A stretch of 51,498 nt of DNA from contig JAWXAN010000015.1 in the NCBI GenBank assembly GCA_034439475.1, positions 1-51,498 on the forward strand, written 5' to 3'. This document shows positions 1 to 7,530 of this stretch, in pieces. Origin of the DNA: Candidatus Zixiibacteriota bacterium. Lineage in GTDB: Bacteria; Zixibacteria; MSB-5A5; GN15; FEB-12. Position 1 is the first letter of the stretch. The number at the start of each line of letters is the position of its first letter. Under the pieces are notes generated by a model. That model was not told the origin of the DNA, did not search any database, and worked only from the letters and a program-made list of their open reading frames with translations. The translations under genes were made by a program, and so were the position numbers.

Positions 1-81
1 TCGGCGCTCAAGTACCGGACGCCGAACCAGGCCGAAGTAACCTATAACTTAGGCCATGAGACACTCTTCAAATCTGCTTGA
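1..81 (+). CDS. C-terminal tail of a probable IS3/IS481-type transposase (partial)
   Basis: The window opens inside a reading frame of 26 codons ending in TGA at 79-81. The visible peptide contains LKYRTPNQAEV, which resembles the end of the integrase core (rve) of IS3/IS481-like transposases, where an 'L-x-Y-x-T-P-x-x-A/V' stretch follows the catalytic glutamate helix. The rest of the gene lies outside the window, so catalytic residues cannot be checked. No terminal inverted repeat is evident downstream. The call rests on one short motif and could be wrong. Confidence 0.4.
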   Translation, partial: SALKYRTPNQAEVTYNLGHETLFKSA

Positions 82-115
82 CTAATGGGGAGCAGTACAT
101 GATATCCATAATGGG

Positions 116-286
116 TCAGGGCATCCTGAGATTTGGACAGGTAGATGATATAATCCTTCTCGACGAGCGGTGGCTCGTCTTTGGGGGCTCGGTTGGTTTC
201 TTGTCGCAGACGATAAAAGCTGCGCCAGCCGAAACTAAGGCCAGTAGCAAGAGCAAAAACGAATGTCTTCGGCTGTATGCGGACAT
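116..286 (-). CDS. possible small single-pass membrane protein (56 aa)
   Basis: A 56-codon frame begins with ATG at 286, preceded by a strong GGAGGG ribosome-binding sequence about 6 bases upstream. The N-terminus is basic (SAYSRRHS) and is followed by a hydrophobic run (FLLLLLALVSAGAAFIV), then a Cys and a basic, Ser/Thr-rich tail. This fits a small inner-membrane protein or a signal peptide; the Cys sits about where a lipobox could end, but the preceding residues are not a good lipobox. I recognise no family. The nearby DNA is repeat-rich, so this could also be a chance frame. Confidence 0.35.
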   Translation of the reverse strand: MSAYSRRHSFLLLLLALVSAGAAFIVCDKKPTEPPKTSHRSSRRIISSTCPNLRMP

Positions 287-846
287 AGAATCCCTCCTCA
301 GATTAGATACCGATGTGCCCCGTTGACAGAATCCAGTGTATCCTGCCTCTAAATGACGCGCAAGGTATTCTTTTGTGCAGTTGATTTTTTTTCTGATGTG
401 CGGGGTGTCACTGGCCCGCACCAACAGCAAGAACCCGCCGAAAGCGGTGCGGTACAAGATTCAAAGCCAACTTTCCCATCACGTCGTTGCGAGGAGTGAG
501 GCGAAGCCGAGCGACGTGGCAATCTCATATTTGTCTTGATCGTTGATGCGGGCAGAGACGCCCGACCGCACTTCCTCATTCTTCGTGTGAGACGTCCCTG
601 TCGCGCACTGGACGAAGAGAACATGAGATTGCCACGTTTCGCTCGGAAGCGAAACTCGCAATGGCGATCTTGAAAATGTCTCCTTTGATTCTTGTACCAC
701 CGTCCGCCGCGGCGGACGGTGGTACAGGAATCAAAAACAGACTACCAGCAGTGTCATCGCAAGGAAAGCTTTCTTAGGAGTGGCGAAGCAATCTCATGCC
801 GGCCTACCGAAAGGAGATTTCCTTTATCTTGTTATTTCTTTTTACT
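287..846. repeat. non-coding stretch filled with interspersed palindromic repeats
   Basis: No convincing gene is present. The stretch holds several modules that recur through the window: a TTGCGAGG...GCAATCTC element at 483-526 and a second at about 753-796; a related segment at about 626-670 with an internal TTTCGCT/AGCGAAA hairpin; a 24-bp hairpin copy at 585-608 and a degenerate one near 548-571; and a perfect 34-bp palindrome at 693-726. Short frames here are read-through of these repeats. Confidence 0.8.
693..726. repeat. perfect 34-bp palindrome, GC-rich repeat family (core TCCGCCGCGGCGGA)
   Basis: Both 17-base halves are exact reverse complements (left arm TGTACCACCGTCCGCCG). Diverged copies of the same core occur at about 7158-7183, 10771-10797, 13411-13432, 20042-20066, 20148-20167, 29857-29884, 37566-37589, 38262-38282, 43609-43632 and 50531-50551, nearly always between genes and often joined to 'gtggtacaag'. 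This is the most regular member seen. Confidence 0.85.
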
Positions 847-871
847 AAAAAAACGACCCACCTAATGGGTC
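847..871 (-). terminator. rho-independent terminator of the 862-1374 gene
   Basis: On the minus strand a GACCCA/TGGGTC stem with a 5-base loop (855-871) is followed by a run of seven T. The loop overlaps the TAG stop codon of the gene read from 1374, so the hairpin begins before the stop. Confidence 0.75.
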
Positions 872-1374
872 TCTCTAATTTTTGCATCAATAATGATGGC
901 ATTGTCATAGAGTAACCCTACCAAACGATTCAATCTATCGCTCTGAGCCTGCCCGATGTCATCGGCATAATACTGAAGTATGCCGTTCAGTTTGGACTTG
1001 TATGAAGAAATTAGGATTCTGTGAAACTCCATGTTAAACGTTGCTTGTAGATGTACTATTGAATCACATTTTATGTCATACACATAAGCCCATTGCATTA
1101 ACCCTGAATGGTGGTTTATGACGCTAAAGGTCAATTCCATAAGAAGTTGGGCTTCGCGAAAATCGTTCTTGGTCGATCGTCCGGAAGCTTGCTCCACAAT
1201 ATCATCTGTAAGTTCTATAAGAGAATCCTTTATGGGCTTTGTGCTATCCAAGGCGTTATCAATTGAAGCTTTGTGATCGACTTGTACTTTTGAATTCTCA
1301 TCAGCAAAGGCCGTAAAAGGCGCGTTGACTATAACAAGTGAGATTAGAAAAGCATCTCGCAACATTTTTATCAT
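862..1374 (-). CDS. exported hypothetical protein
   Basis: A 170-residue protein with an N-terminal signal peptide (basic MIKMLRDAF, hydrophobic LISLVIVNAPFTA, likely cleavage after AFA before DENSK). The mature part is predicted mostly helical and acidic/basic mixed, without Cys pairs, repeats or a motif I recognise. The ATG at 1374 is preferred over an in-frame TTG at 1389 because GAAAGG lies about 6 bases upstream of the ATG. A terminator follows directly. The gene is visibly richer in A+T than the origin-proximal genes nearby. Function unknown; a periplasmic location is inferred from the signal peptide only. Confidence 0.7.
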   Translation of the reverse strand: MIKMLRDAFLISLVIVNAPFTAFADENSKVQVDHKASIDNALDSTKPIKDSLIELTDDIVEQASGRSTKNDFREAQLLMELTFSVINHHSGLMQWAYVYDIKCDSIVHLQATFNMEFHRILISSYKSKLNGILQYYADDIGQAQSDRLNRLVGLLYDNAIIIDAKIRETH

Positions 1375-1435
1375 GACAACCTTTCTCAAAGATTTCTCAA
1401 TGGGTGGACATTTTCAACATAAGCCAACAACTCCA

Positions 1436-2041
1436 CTATCTATCTCCTAAATTGAGTTGTACCGTGATTGGCTCTCGAATCACAGAATAGATCGCATAAC
1501 AAGTGAAAGCCCCTAACTTAGGGTCATTTCCAAACTGACCCAGAAGAAGAATCATACAAAAAGGAAAAGCTTCTCCTTCGATTTTAACTCTCAGTTCTTC
1601 GAAATCCCCTGTTCCCTCAACATCGATTAAGACCGCTAAGATCATATCATTATCGGGCGGGACCAGACTTTTCTTCCGAATGAGGTTAATTAAACCTTCA
1701 TCGGTATTATTTCCAGTATAGTGTTCCTCAAGGCGTGTAACCTGAACCGGATGAGCATCACCATCTTGGTTTATCAGATATAGGTCAACATCCGCATCCA
1801 CATGCAACGACTCATTTGTGATGAGTTCACTTAGGGTATAAGGCTCATCGGGCCGTTGTTTCAGAGGAAGTGCGATTTCTCCTAAATGGCCATCGAAGGT
1901 TTCGAACACTTTGGACAATACACAGCCGGCCAAAAGTTCTTGACCTCGCTTCTTTTCCATATGATGCGGAGACTCGCGGAAATGATCTTCAATCGCAGTC
2001 GGATGAATGTTGATACGAGGATGGTAAATTGGTCGATACAT
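1436..2041 (-). CDS. hypothetical protein, possibly PD-(D/E)XK-like
   Basis: A 201-residue protein. The start is ATG at 2041, with GGAGGGGGAGAG just upstream; longer in-frame extensions run into the DUF58 gene and are not needed. The central part reads DADVDLYLINQDGDAHPVQVTRLEEHY: an Asp followed after a beta-hairpin length by 'V-Q-V-T' resembles the D...(E/Q)xK-type core of PD-(D/E)XK nuclease-fold proteins, but the lysine position is not convincing. The gene lies 13 bp after the DUF58 gene, so it is probably the last cistron of that operon. Family not recognised; the nuclease-fold idea is weak inference. Confidence 0.65.
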   Translation of the reverse strand: MYRPIYHPRINIHPTAIEDHFRESPHHMEKKRGQELLAGCVLSKVFETFDGHLGEIALPLKQRPDEPYTLSELITNESLHVDADVDLYLINQDGDAHPVQVTRLEEHYTGNNTDEGLINLIRKKSLVPPDNDMILAVLIDVEGTGDFEELRVKIEGEAFPFCMILLLGQFGNDPKLGAFTCYAIYSVIREPITVQLNLGDR

Positions 2042-2054
2042 CACTCTCCCCCTC

Positions 2055-2951
2055 CTACAACAACCGCTCCCGCTTCGCCAAAAATGCATACAACGCCTTG
2101 TCAAATGACATACTCGTATCAATCGGATGGTAATCAATCGATGATTGACGGCACGCCGATGATATCTCACTTGCGAACTGCGACACCTGATTCGCGAAAT
2201 CTTTCTTTATTTGAAATGGAAGCGTCGTCACTTCTTCGCCCGTCTCCATATCCTTGAATATCGCCTCAGCCCCGAAATTAAAATCCCGTTCGCGCGGATC
2301 GAGAATATGAAAAACAATAATCTCATGTTTGTTATATCTGAAATGTTTCAGCCCTGAGATAATCTTCTCCGGCTCATCGAGCAAATCAGAGAGAATGACC
2401 ACCAGCCCGCGGCGTTTTATCCGCTCGGCCATCTGGTGAAGTGCCGATGAAATATCTGTTTTATCACTCGGCCGCTGGTTGGCGATATCATTGAGTAGCA
2501 AATGCAGATGCCCGCTTTTTGAGCGGGGAGGGATGTAGCGCCGGATTTTATCATCGTATGTGACCAGCCCGACTGCATCGCGCTGGCGAAGCATCATATA
2601 CGACAGCGCGCCGCACAACAATCCCGCATAATCGAATTTGCTCATATCGCCCGAACTGTAAGCCATCGACCGTGAGCAGTCCAAAAGCAGGTACCCCTTG
2701 AGGTTCGTTTCTTCTTCATACTGCTTGATATAATATCTGTCGGTCTTGGCGTAAACTTTCCAGTCGATATCTTTGATGGCATCGCCGGGCATATACTGTC
2801 GATGCTCGGCAAATTCGACCGAGAACCCGTGATACGGCGACTTATGCAGTCCGGCAATAAAGCCTTCGACCACCATCCGCGCCCGCAACTCAAGCCCTTT
2901 AAGTTTTGAAACTGTACCCGGTTGGAGATATTGTCGGTAATCGGCCTGCAT
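2055..2951 (-). CDS. DUF58 / von Willebrand A-like domain protein
   Basis: A 298-residue protein of the DUF58 family, which commonly accompanies MoxR ATPases and is thought to act with them in assembling or activating envelope or metal-dependent protein complexes. The family signature is clear at residues about 44-84 (SVEFAEHRQYMPGD...IDWKVYAKTDR...KQYEEETN). It is followed by DCSRSM at 91-96, a DxSxS metal-ion-dependent adhesion site as in vWA domains. No membrane segment is seen. The ATG at 2951 overlaps the TAA of the preceding gene (TAATG), indicating translational coupling. The partner MoxR ATPase is at 5705-6712, unusually separated by a restriction-modification module. Detailed substrate unknown. 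Confidence 0.92.
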   Translation of the reverse strand: MQADYRQYLQPGTVSKLKGLELRARMVVEGFIAGLHKSPYHGFSVEFAEHRQYMPGDAIKDIDWKVYAKTDRYYIKQYEEETNLKGYLLLDCSRSMAYSSGDMSKFDYAGLLCGALSYMMLRQRDAVGLVTYDDKIRRYIPPRSKSGHLHLLLNDIANQRPSDKTDISSALHQMAERIKRRGLVVILSDLLDEPEKIISGLKHFRYNKHEIIVFHILDPRERDFNFGAEAIFKDMETGEEVTTLPFQIKKDFANQVSQFASEISSACRQSSIDYHPIDTSMSFDKALYAFLAKRERLL

Positions 2952-3622
2952 TATTGGCTCGCACGCCGCTTCCACAACTCAACAATCACCATGAGCGTCA
3001 TATACACAATCATCACCAAAATCGCCACACCGCTCAAAGCAACCATATCATCGTAGATCGAATGAAACCCTGCGCCGCTAAGCCCAATAGTGTGAATGAC
3101 TATTGCAAATCCGAACACGATATACACCGTCTTTTTTATTTTCCTCGGCACATTGGTAAACAGAAAAACAACTCCCAACGCAAAATAGAGAAGGGAGAGG
3201 CCATTGATATGCGTGTGCGCAAGTTTGACATTATGTTTGAGCAATCTATATCTGTCCACGATAACCGATGGCGCGCCTACTTCTTCGTTACCGCGAGCAT
3301 TTTTAAGTCGTCCTAAACCCTGCGCCGAATCGACTGCGGCGCTGTCAAACGGCACATCCTCGCCGGCATCCGCTGAATCCCATCTCGGCGCCTGCACCGC
3401 CTCGCTGTCGGCATAAATCTCCGCCATATCCGCAGGCTGGTCAGCATCCATTTTTATTTTCGGTTCTGAAGATGCTGGCGCCGGGTCCGGCTCAACCCGG
3501 CCCTGCTCGATATAGAGCAGCCACATCGCCCAGAGCACGACCATCACCATGAGAACCGAAAACATCCCCAGAAATATCTTGGCATAGAGTGGGAGCTGAC
3601 TCAGTCTAAGATTTGCTATCAT
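2951..3622 (-). CDS. membrane protein of the MoxR-DUF58 locus (hypothetical)
   Basis: A 223-residue protein with one N-terminal membrane segment (about residues 13-37), then an acidic, Asp/Ala/Pro-rich region of roughly 90 residues (PDPAPASSEPK...DSADAGEDVPFDSAAVDSAQ) that looks disordered, then three hydrophobic segments in the last 80 residues. No enzymatic motif is visible. Its ATG at 3622 overlaps the TGA of the endonuclease remnant (ATGA), and its own stop overlaps the DUF58 start, so it is translated as part of a polycistronic message. Its position suggests a membrane partner of the MoxR/DUF58 pair; that is inference from context. Confidence 0.8.
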   Translation of the reverse strand: MIANLRLSQLPLYAKIFLGMFSVLMVMVVLWAMWLLYIEQGRVEPDPAPASSEPKIKMDADQPADMAEIYADSEAVQAPRWDSADAGEDVPFDSAAVDSAQGLGRLKNARGNEEVGAPSVIVDRYRLLKHNVKLAHTHINGLSLLYFALGVVFLFTNVPRKIKKTVYIVFGFAIVIHTIGLSGAGFHSIYDDMVALSGVAILVMIVYMTLMVIVELWKRRASQ

Positions 3623-4263
3623 AGTTTCTTTAATCTTTCCATTTCTATTCTAATTTCATCAACAACTTCGATGTTTGCAATCTTTTTGACTTTCTCGGCT
3701 GTAACCGACATGACATAAAACACGCGTCCGCCGAACTCCTTCGTAAACCGTAAATGTGTTTCCACTTGAATGCCTCTCTCTTTGAATATTTGGGGAATAT
3801 GAGAAACTTCGCTTACGGGCTTGATTTGCAGTCCAATAAATTTTCCGCCAATCTCGATGAAGAAATCTACATTGTAAAGCCTGTCCCATTCATCTGGCGC
3901 AGGGGATATGTTTACATCTAGAAACTTCTCAAGTTGTCCATAAATCGTTGTAATTTCTGTTGTATAGCCGTCATACGAACGATTGATGACAAGATTCTGG
4001 ATATAGTCAATACAATCTTGCTCAGTGATCACCGCCACCTCGGCAGCCAGTACTTCCGTAACTTTAATATACAGTTTTTGACCAAGTTGAGTTAAATGCT
4101 CCTTGGATTTTACATTTATATAATAATATTGCTCCCATTCTTGGAGAGACTTCGGCTAACATTTTCGTATACTTTCGGAGGTCGGCCCAACATTTCGTTT
4201 GAAGTTCAGTTGAAAACGGTTAGTCGCAGAATTAAGAATCCACTCTTTTGACAATAGTCCCAT
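3619..4263 (-). pseudogene. MjaI-like type II restriction endonuclease, interrupted by an in-frame TAG
   Basis: Read from an ATG at 4263, the frame encodes about 213 residues apart from one TAG at 4156-4158 after residue 35. Before the stop: KEWILNSATNRFQLNFKR, NVGPTSESIRK. After it the same frame continues without a gap through LQEWEQYYYINVKS, GQKLYIKVTEVL, ITEQDCIDYIQN and DEWDRLYNVDFFIEIGGKFIGLQIKP. The last part is a plausible PD-(D/E)XK core (D, then Q-I-K). Order and total length fit what I remember of the MjaI restriction-endonuclease family. The start overlaps the methyltransferase end by about 32 bp, and the end overlaps the next gene by ATGA. A shorter product could start at GTG 4038 but would lack the N-terminal third. 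A sequencing error at the TAG is the alternative; family identity is from memory. Confidence 0.72.
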
Positions 4264-5527
4264 CCATTTTAAGCAGAGAACGATTGTTCATTTTCCAATC
4301 ACGGTCAAGAACAGCTAACCCACTCTTAAGGAAATGAGCATTAACAAAAGTCTTGTTCTTTAAGTATAGATATACAAATAGGTTATTTGCATCATCATAG
4401 AGCGTTTCGTCGAATTTTAGCGATACTTGTTTCCCGCGTATCATTTTTTCCATGAATTGCCTGCCCTCTAGTTCGAATCCTACCAAAGGTCTAACTCCCA
4501 ATAATCTGATATTGAGACCGTTATTGAGGACGAAACGGTCTGGAGCAAGAATTTGCTTTACGGTGTATTGTTCGGGTGCAGCCGAATCGGAATTACCAAT
4601 GCGAGAGCCGAACTTAAGTTTATGCGGATCGAGCTTTTTATCAAGCTTTAATGGGTCTATAAATTGATATGGCAAGGAAATATAATCTTCTTTGGTCGGT
4701 ACACTGGAATCGGATAACACATCAAAATCTACATTCGAAAATAATCCCTGGGCTTTAGAAAATTTGTTTTGGATAAAAGGCAAGAACTCCTTGTTGATTT
4801 CATATCCCAATGAATTGCGTTGAAGCTTTAGCGCTGTGGCTGCAGTAGTACCACTCCCCAAAAATGGATCGAGCACTGTCTCATCAACAAAACTAAACAT
4901 CCTAATCAGCCTCTTAGGTAATTCTTCTGGAAACATTGCTAAATGACCATCTTGTTTTTCGCCTGGAAAATTCCAGTGCCCGCTGAAGTAGGAATTCCAT
5001 TCTTCAGTTGTCATTTTTGAGGCCTCTTTTGCGCTCTTGGTCGCTACAGGAGCTTGCCCATGCTTCTTAAATAGAAGTATAAATTCATAATCAATCTTTA
5101 CTATCCCATTTCTTGGATAGGGGAAAGAGCCCATCACACTCGCCCCTCCTGTCGTATTGCAGGTAGTCACTTTCTGCCAAATGATAGACCCCATAAAGTC
5201 AAAACTGATAGTCTCACAAAAGCGCGTTATTTCGGTGCGAATCGGGATGACCTTATACCGCCCATAATATACTGACCGGGCAAACTGATCCCCAATGTTT
5301 ATGCAGAGCCGGCATCCGTCGTGAAGAACACGATGGCATTCTTTCCATACAAGGTTGAGATTGTTGATATATTCTTCATAAGAATGATCAAAACCAATTT
5401 GATTTGGCGAACCGTAATCCTTGAGTTGCCAATAAGGTGGTGACGTCACAACGAGATGAACACTTTGGTCGTCCACAAGTGACATCTTACGAGCATCTCC
5501 TATAATTATTTTGTGAGAGGTACTCAT
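4232..5527 (-). CDS. DNA (cytosine-N4 or adenine-N6) methyltransferase with C-terminal SNase-like domain
   Basis: A 431-residue, SAM-dependent DNA methyltransferase. The catalytic motif TSPPYW (residues 28-33) precedes the SAM-binding motif DPFLGSGTT (220-228), the permuted order of beta-class enzymes. SPPY is more usual in N4-cytosine than in N6-adenine enzymes. Residues about 319-415 form a second domain with the beta-barrel pattern of staphylococcal-nuclease-like folds (YTVKQILAPDRFVLNNGLNI, RLLGVRP, GKQVSLKFDET, FVYLYLKNKTFVNAHFLKSGLAV). The DGDT metal site and the second catalytic Arg (normally GR before LAY) are absent, so it is probably a binding rather than a cutting domain. The cognate endonuclease is the broken gene immediately downstream. 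The module is A+T-richer than its surroundings, consistent with transfer. Confidence 0.9.
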   Translation of the reverse strand: MSTSHKIIIGDARKMSLVDDQSVHLVVTSPPYWQLKDYGSPNQIGFDHSYEEYINNLNLVWKECHRVLHDGCRLCINIGDQFARSVYYGRYKVIPIRTEITRFCETISFDFMGSIIWQKVTTCNTTGGASVMGSFPYPRNGIVKIDYEFILLFKKHGQAPVATKSAKEASKMTTEEWNSYFSGHWNFPGEKQDGHLAMFPEELPKRLIRMFSFVDETVLDPFLGSGTTAATALKLQRNSLGYEINKEFLPFIQNKFSKAQGLFSNVDFDVLSDSSVPTKEDYISLPYQFIDPLKLDKKLDPHKLKFGSRIGNSDSAAPEQYTVKQILAPDRFVLNNGLNIRLLGVRPLVGFELEGRQFMEKMIRGKQVSLKFDETLYDDANNLFVYLYLKNKTFVNAHFLKSGLAVLDRDWKMNNRSLLKMDGTIVKRVDS

Positions 5528-5704
5528 GAGACAACCGCTAAATCGAGCTGGGAATAGTCGGGGGCTTAAACGAATATTGGACGAGAGTGATGCGATCTCT
5601 ATCCCGACTGAAACGTTTACGGCTACCCATACTATAAAATGTGCTCATAAAATAATGCCGACTCCCATAATCCATAGTATAGGGTAAAAGCATTCAATCC
5701 CCTA

Positions 5705-6712
5705 TCACTTCCGCTCTTTGACCGTCTCCATAATTTTTTTTATAATTTGCAGTGTATCGATGCCATCGGCCTCGGCATTAAACGAGGTCACTATTCTATG
5801 CCGCAACACCGGATAGGCCGCAAAGCGAATATCTTCAGGTCCCGGAGTCGGGCGGCCATCGAGTATTGCTCGGGTTTTCGCGGCTAAAATAAGATACTGC
5901 GAGGCCCGTGGTCCCGCCCCCCAATTGACCCAGTTTTTCACAAACTCCAGCGCCGAGTTTTCATTGGGACGTGTCGCCCGAACAATATCGACCGCATATT
6001 CCACAAGATGATCCGATACTGGCACCCGACGTACGAGTTGCTGAAAGGCGACAATATCCTGGGCCGAAAGAATCCGCTGGAGTGTCGGCGTCTGCAGGGT
6101 AGTCGTTGCCTTGACAATCTGACGCTCTTCTTCCGCCGACGGATAATTCACAAAGACATTGAACATGAACCGATCAAGTTGCGCTTCAGGCAGGGGATAG
6201 GTCCCTTCCTGCTCAATCGGATTCTGTGTGGCCAAAACAAAGAATGGCTCATCGAGCCGATATGTCTCACCGGCCGTTGTGACTTCATGTTCCTGCATCG
6301 CCTGCAAAAGCGCGGCCTGGGTTTTAGGCGGAGTTCGGTTTATTTCATCAGCTAAAATGATATTGGCAAAGACCGGCCCTTTGACAAATCGGAACTGCCG
6401 TTTGCCAGTGGTGTGGTCTTCCTCGATTATTTCTGTTCCGGTAATATCCGATGGCATGAGGTCCGGAGTGAACTGAATTCTATTGAATGAAAGATTCAAC
6501 ACTCTCGCAACAGTAGAAATAAGCAGGGTTTTGGCAAGTCCCGGCACGCCTACCAAAAGACAGTGTCCCGATGAAAGAAGCGATATCAACAACTGCTCGA
6601 CAACCTCATTCTGCCCGATGATTACTTTGCCGACCTCGGATTTTATTTGCCTGTAGGCGGTGTTAAGATTTTCAACGGCGCTGATATCGGATTTCGTTTC
6701 ACTCGGTGTCAT
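5705..6712 (-). CDS. MoxR-family AAA+ ATPase
   Basis: A 335-residue cytoplasmic ATPase of the MoxR/RavA group, chaperone-like enzymes that work with vWA-domain partners. Walker A is GVPGLAKT (residues 55-62) and Walker B IILADEINR (118-126). The sensor-1 region (LATQNPIEQEGTYPLPEAQLDRFMF) is typical of the family, and the C-terminal lid ends with the usual GPEDIRFAAYPVLRHRI. The ATG at 6712 follows CCGGAGGAA. The natural partner, a DUF58 protein, lies 2.8 kb downstream on the same strand after the methyltransferase/endonuclease pair; in most genomes the two are adjacent. Confidence 0.95.
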   Translation of the reverse strand: MTPSETKSDISAVENLNTAYRQIKSEVGKVIIGQNEVVEQLLISLLSSGHCLLVGVPGLAKTLLISTVARVLNLSFNRIQFTPDLMPSDITGTEIIEEDHTTGKRQFRFVKGPVFANIILADEINRTPPKTQAALLQAMQEHEVTTAGETYRLDEPFFVLATQNPIEQEGTYPLPEAQLDRFMFNVFVNYPSAEEERQIVKATTTLQTPTLQRILSAQDIVAFQQLVRRVPVSDHLVEYAVDIVRATRPNENSALEFVKNWVNWGAGPRASQYLILAAKTRAILDGRPTPGPEDIRFAAYPVLRHRIVTSFNAEADGIDTLQIIKKIMETVKERK

Positions 6713-7235
6713 CAATTCCTCCGGAAATTTTGTCTTTTGTAAGGGGAAAGTATAAGAATTCAGGAACAGGTATGCGTAACACCCCTTTTATACCCGTCTT
6801 GCGAATAAAAGTAACAGCCATATTCATGGGAGTATATAACATAAGAGGGATGCCCGCCAAGAGAAATTGCCGGTCGATGTCATTCCGGCGCGGACCAGAA
6901 ACGATCTTCATCTTTATCTTGTAGCGATGAACCCTTGCGGTTCAGCGATTCTTAATTCCTCATGAATATGACCCCCCCCCTCTCTCTCAAGGGAAGCGGG
7001 GGAAGAACAAGTCGTTAATTGGTTCCGTCGGGTCTTGACTATTCCTGAGCGTAGTGCGGGGATAGTTGTGACCTGACGGTCACTTCGTGCGCGACATCGT
7101 GGCTGGTGTACGTCCCGCCACGCCTGCCCACTGTGGCGAGTTCTCTTCTCTTGGTAGGTCAGTCCGCGCCGCGGCGGACTGACATCTTTTCTTCATCTTT
7201 AAGCGATTCCGCTGTTTCAGCCATGCACCACATAG
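6713..7235. repeat. intergenic stretch with repeats, no gene supported
   Basis: Upstream of moxR. It holds a member of the GC-rich palindrome family at about 7158-7183 (GTCAGTCCGC.../...GGCGGACTGAC) and pieces of other modules: 'ggttccgtcgggtcttgac' near 7020-7038, 'tgacctgacggtcac' near 7069-7083 and 'cgccacgcctgccc...tgtggcg' near 7115-7140. Short frames here have no ribosome-binding site or family resemblance. Confidence 0.7.
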
Positions 7236-7271
7236 AAAAACTGCCTTCTGATTACTTAAATCAGAAGGCAG
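7236..7271 (-). terminator. rho-independent terminator downstream of bactofilin
   Basis: A perfect 13-bp stem (7241-7253 with 7259-7271) and a 5-base loop, followed on the minus strand by five T. It lies about 260 bp after the bactofilin stop and probably ends the parA-parB-M23-bactofilin transcript. Confidence 0.75.
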
Positions 7272-7380
7272 TCACAATCTGCGGTCATCATCCTATCAAT
7301 GAACCCGAGAAACCCACACTAAACTATTGCTATATATCAGAGACAATCTAACCCAGCGCTTGATACTTTTTCCCTAAGTT

Positions 7381-7514
7381 AAAATCTCATATTGGCTTAA
7401 CAAATTCCGATACTTGTGGATAAGCGACACGTATCTCAACTTGTCAGTGCTCGTTAAAGCGTTTAATTCCCAATGAGTTACATGGATTTCCACAACAAAC
7501 GCTTTTTGTCCACA
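7381..7514. other. cluster of DnaA-box-like sequences, possible origin element
   Basis: An A+T-rich non-coding stretch with one perfect DnaA box (TGTGGATAA, complement TTATCCACA, 7415-7423), a one-mismatch box TTGTCCACA at 7506-7514 and a two-mismatch site at 7486-7494. It lies in the partition-gene cluster beside bactofilin. Against it: dnaA is absent, the boxes are few, and another perfect 9-mer occurs by chance within yidC (16771-16779). Treat as a candidate only. Confidence 0.35.
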
Positions 7515-7530
7515 AAGCCACCGATATAGC

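Noticed and set aside
4156-4158. Recoded TAG (readthrough or pyrrolysine) in the endonuclease
   Set aside because: The nearby gene ending at 862 and rpmH (17462-17464) use TAG as a normal stop, no downstream stem-loop was seen, and no recoding machinery is in view; inactivation is simpler.
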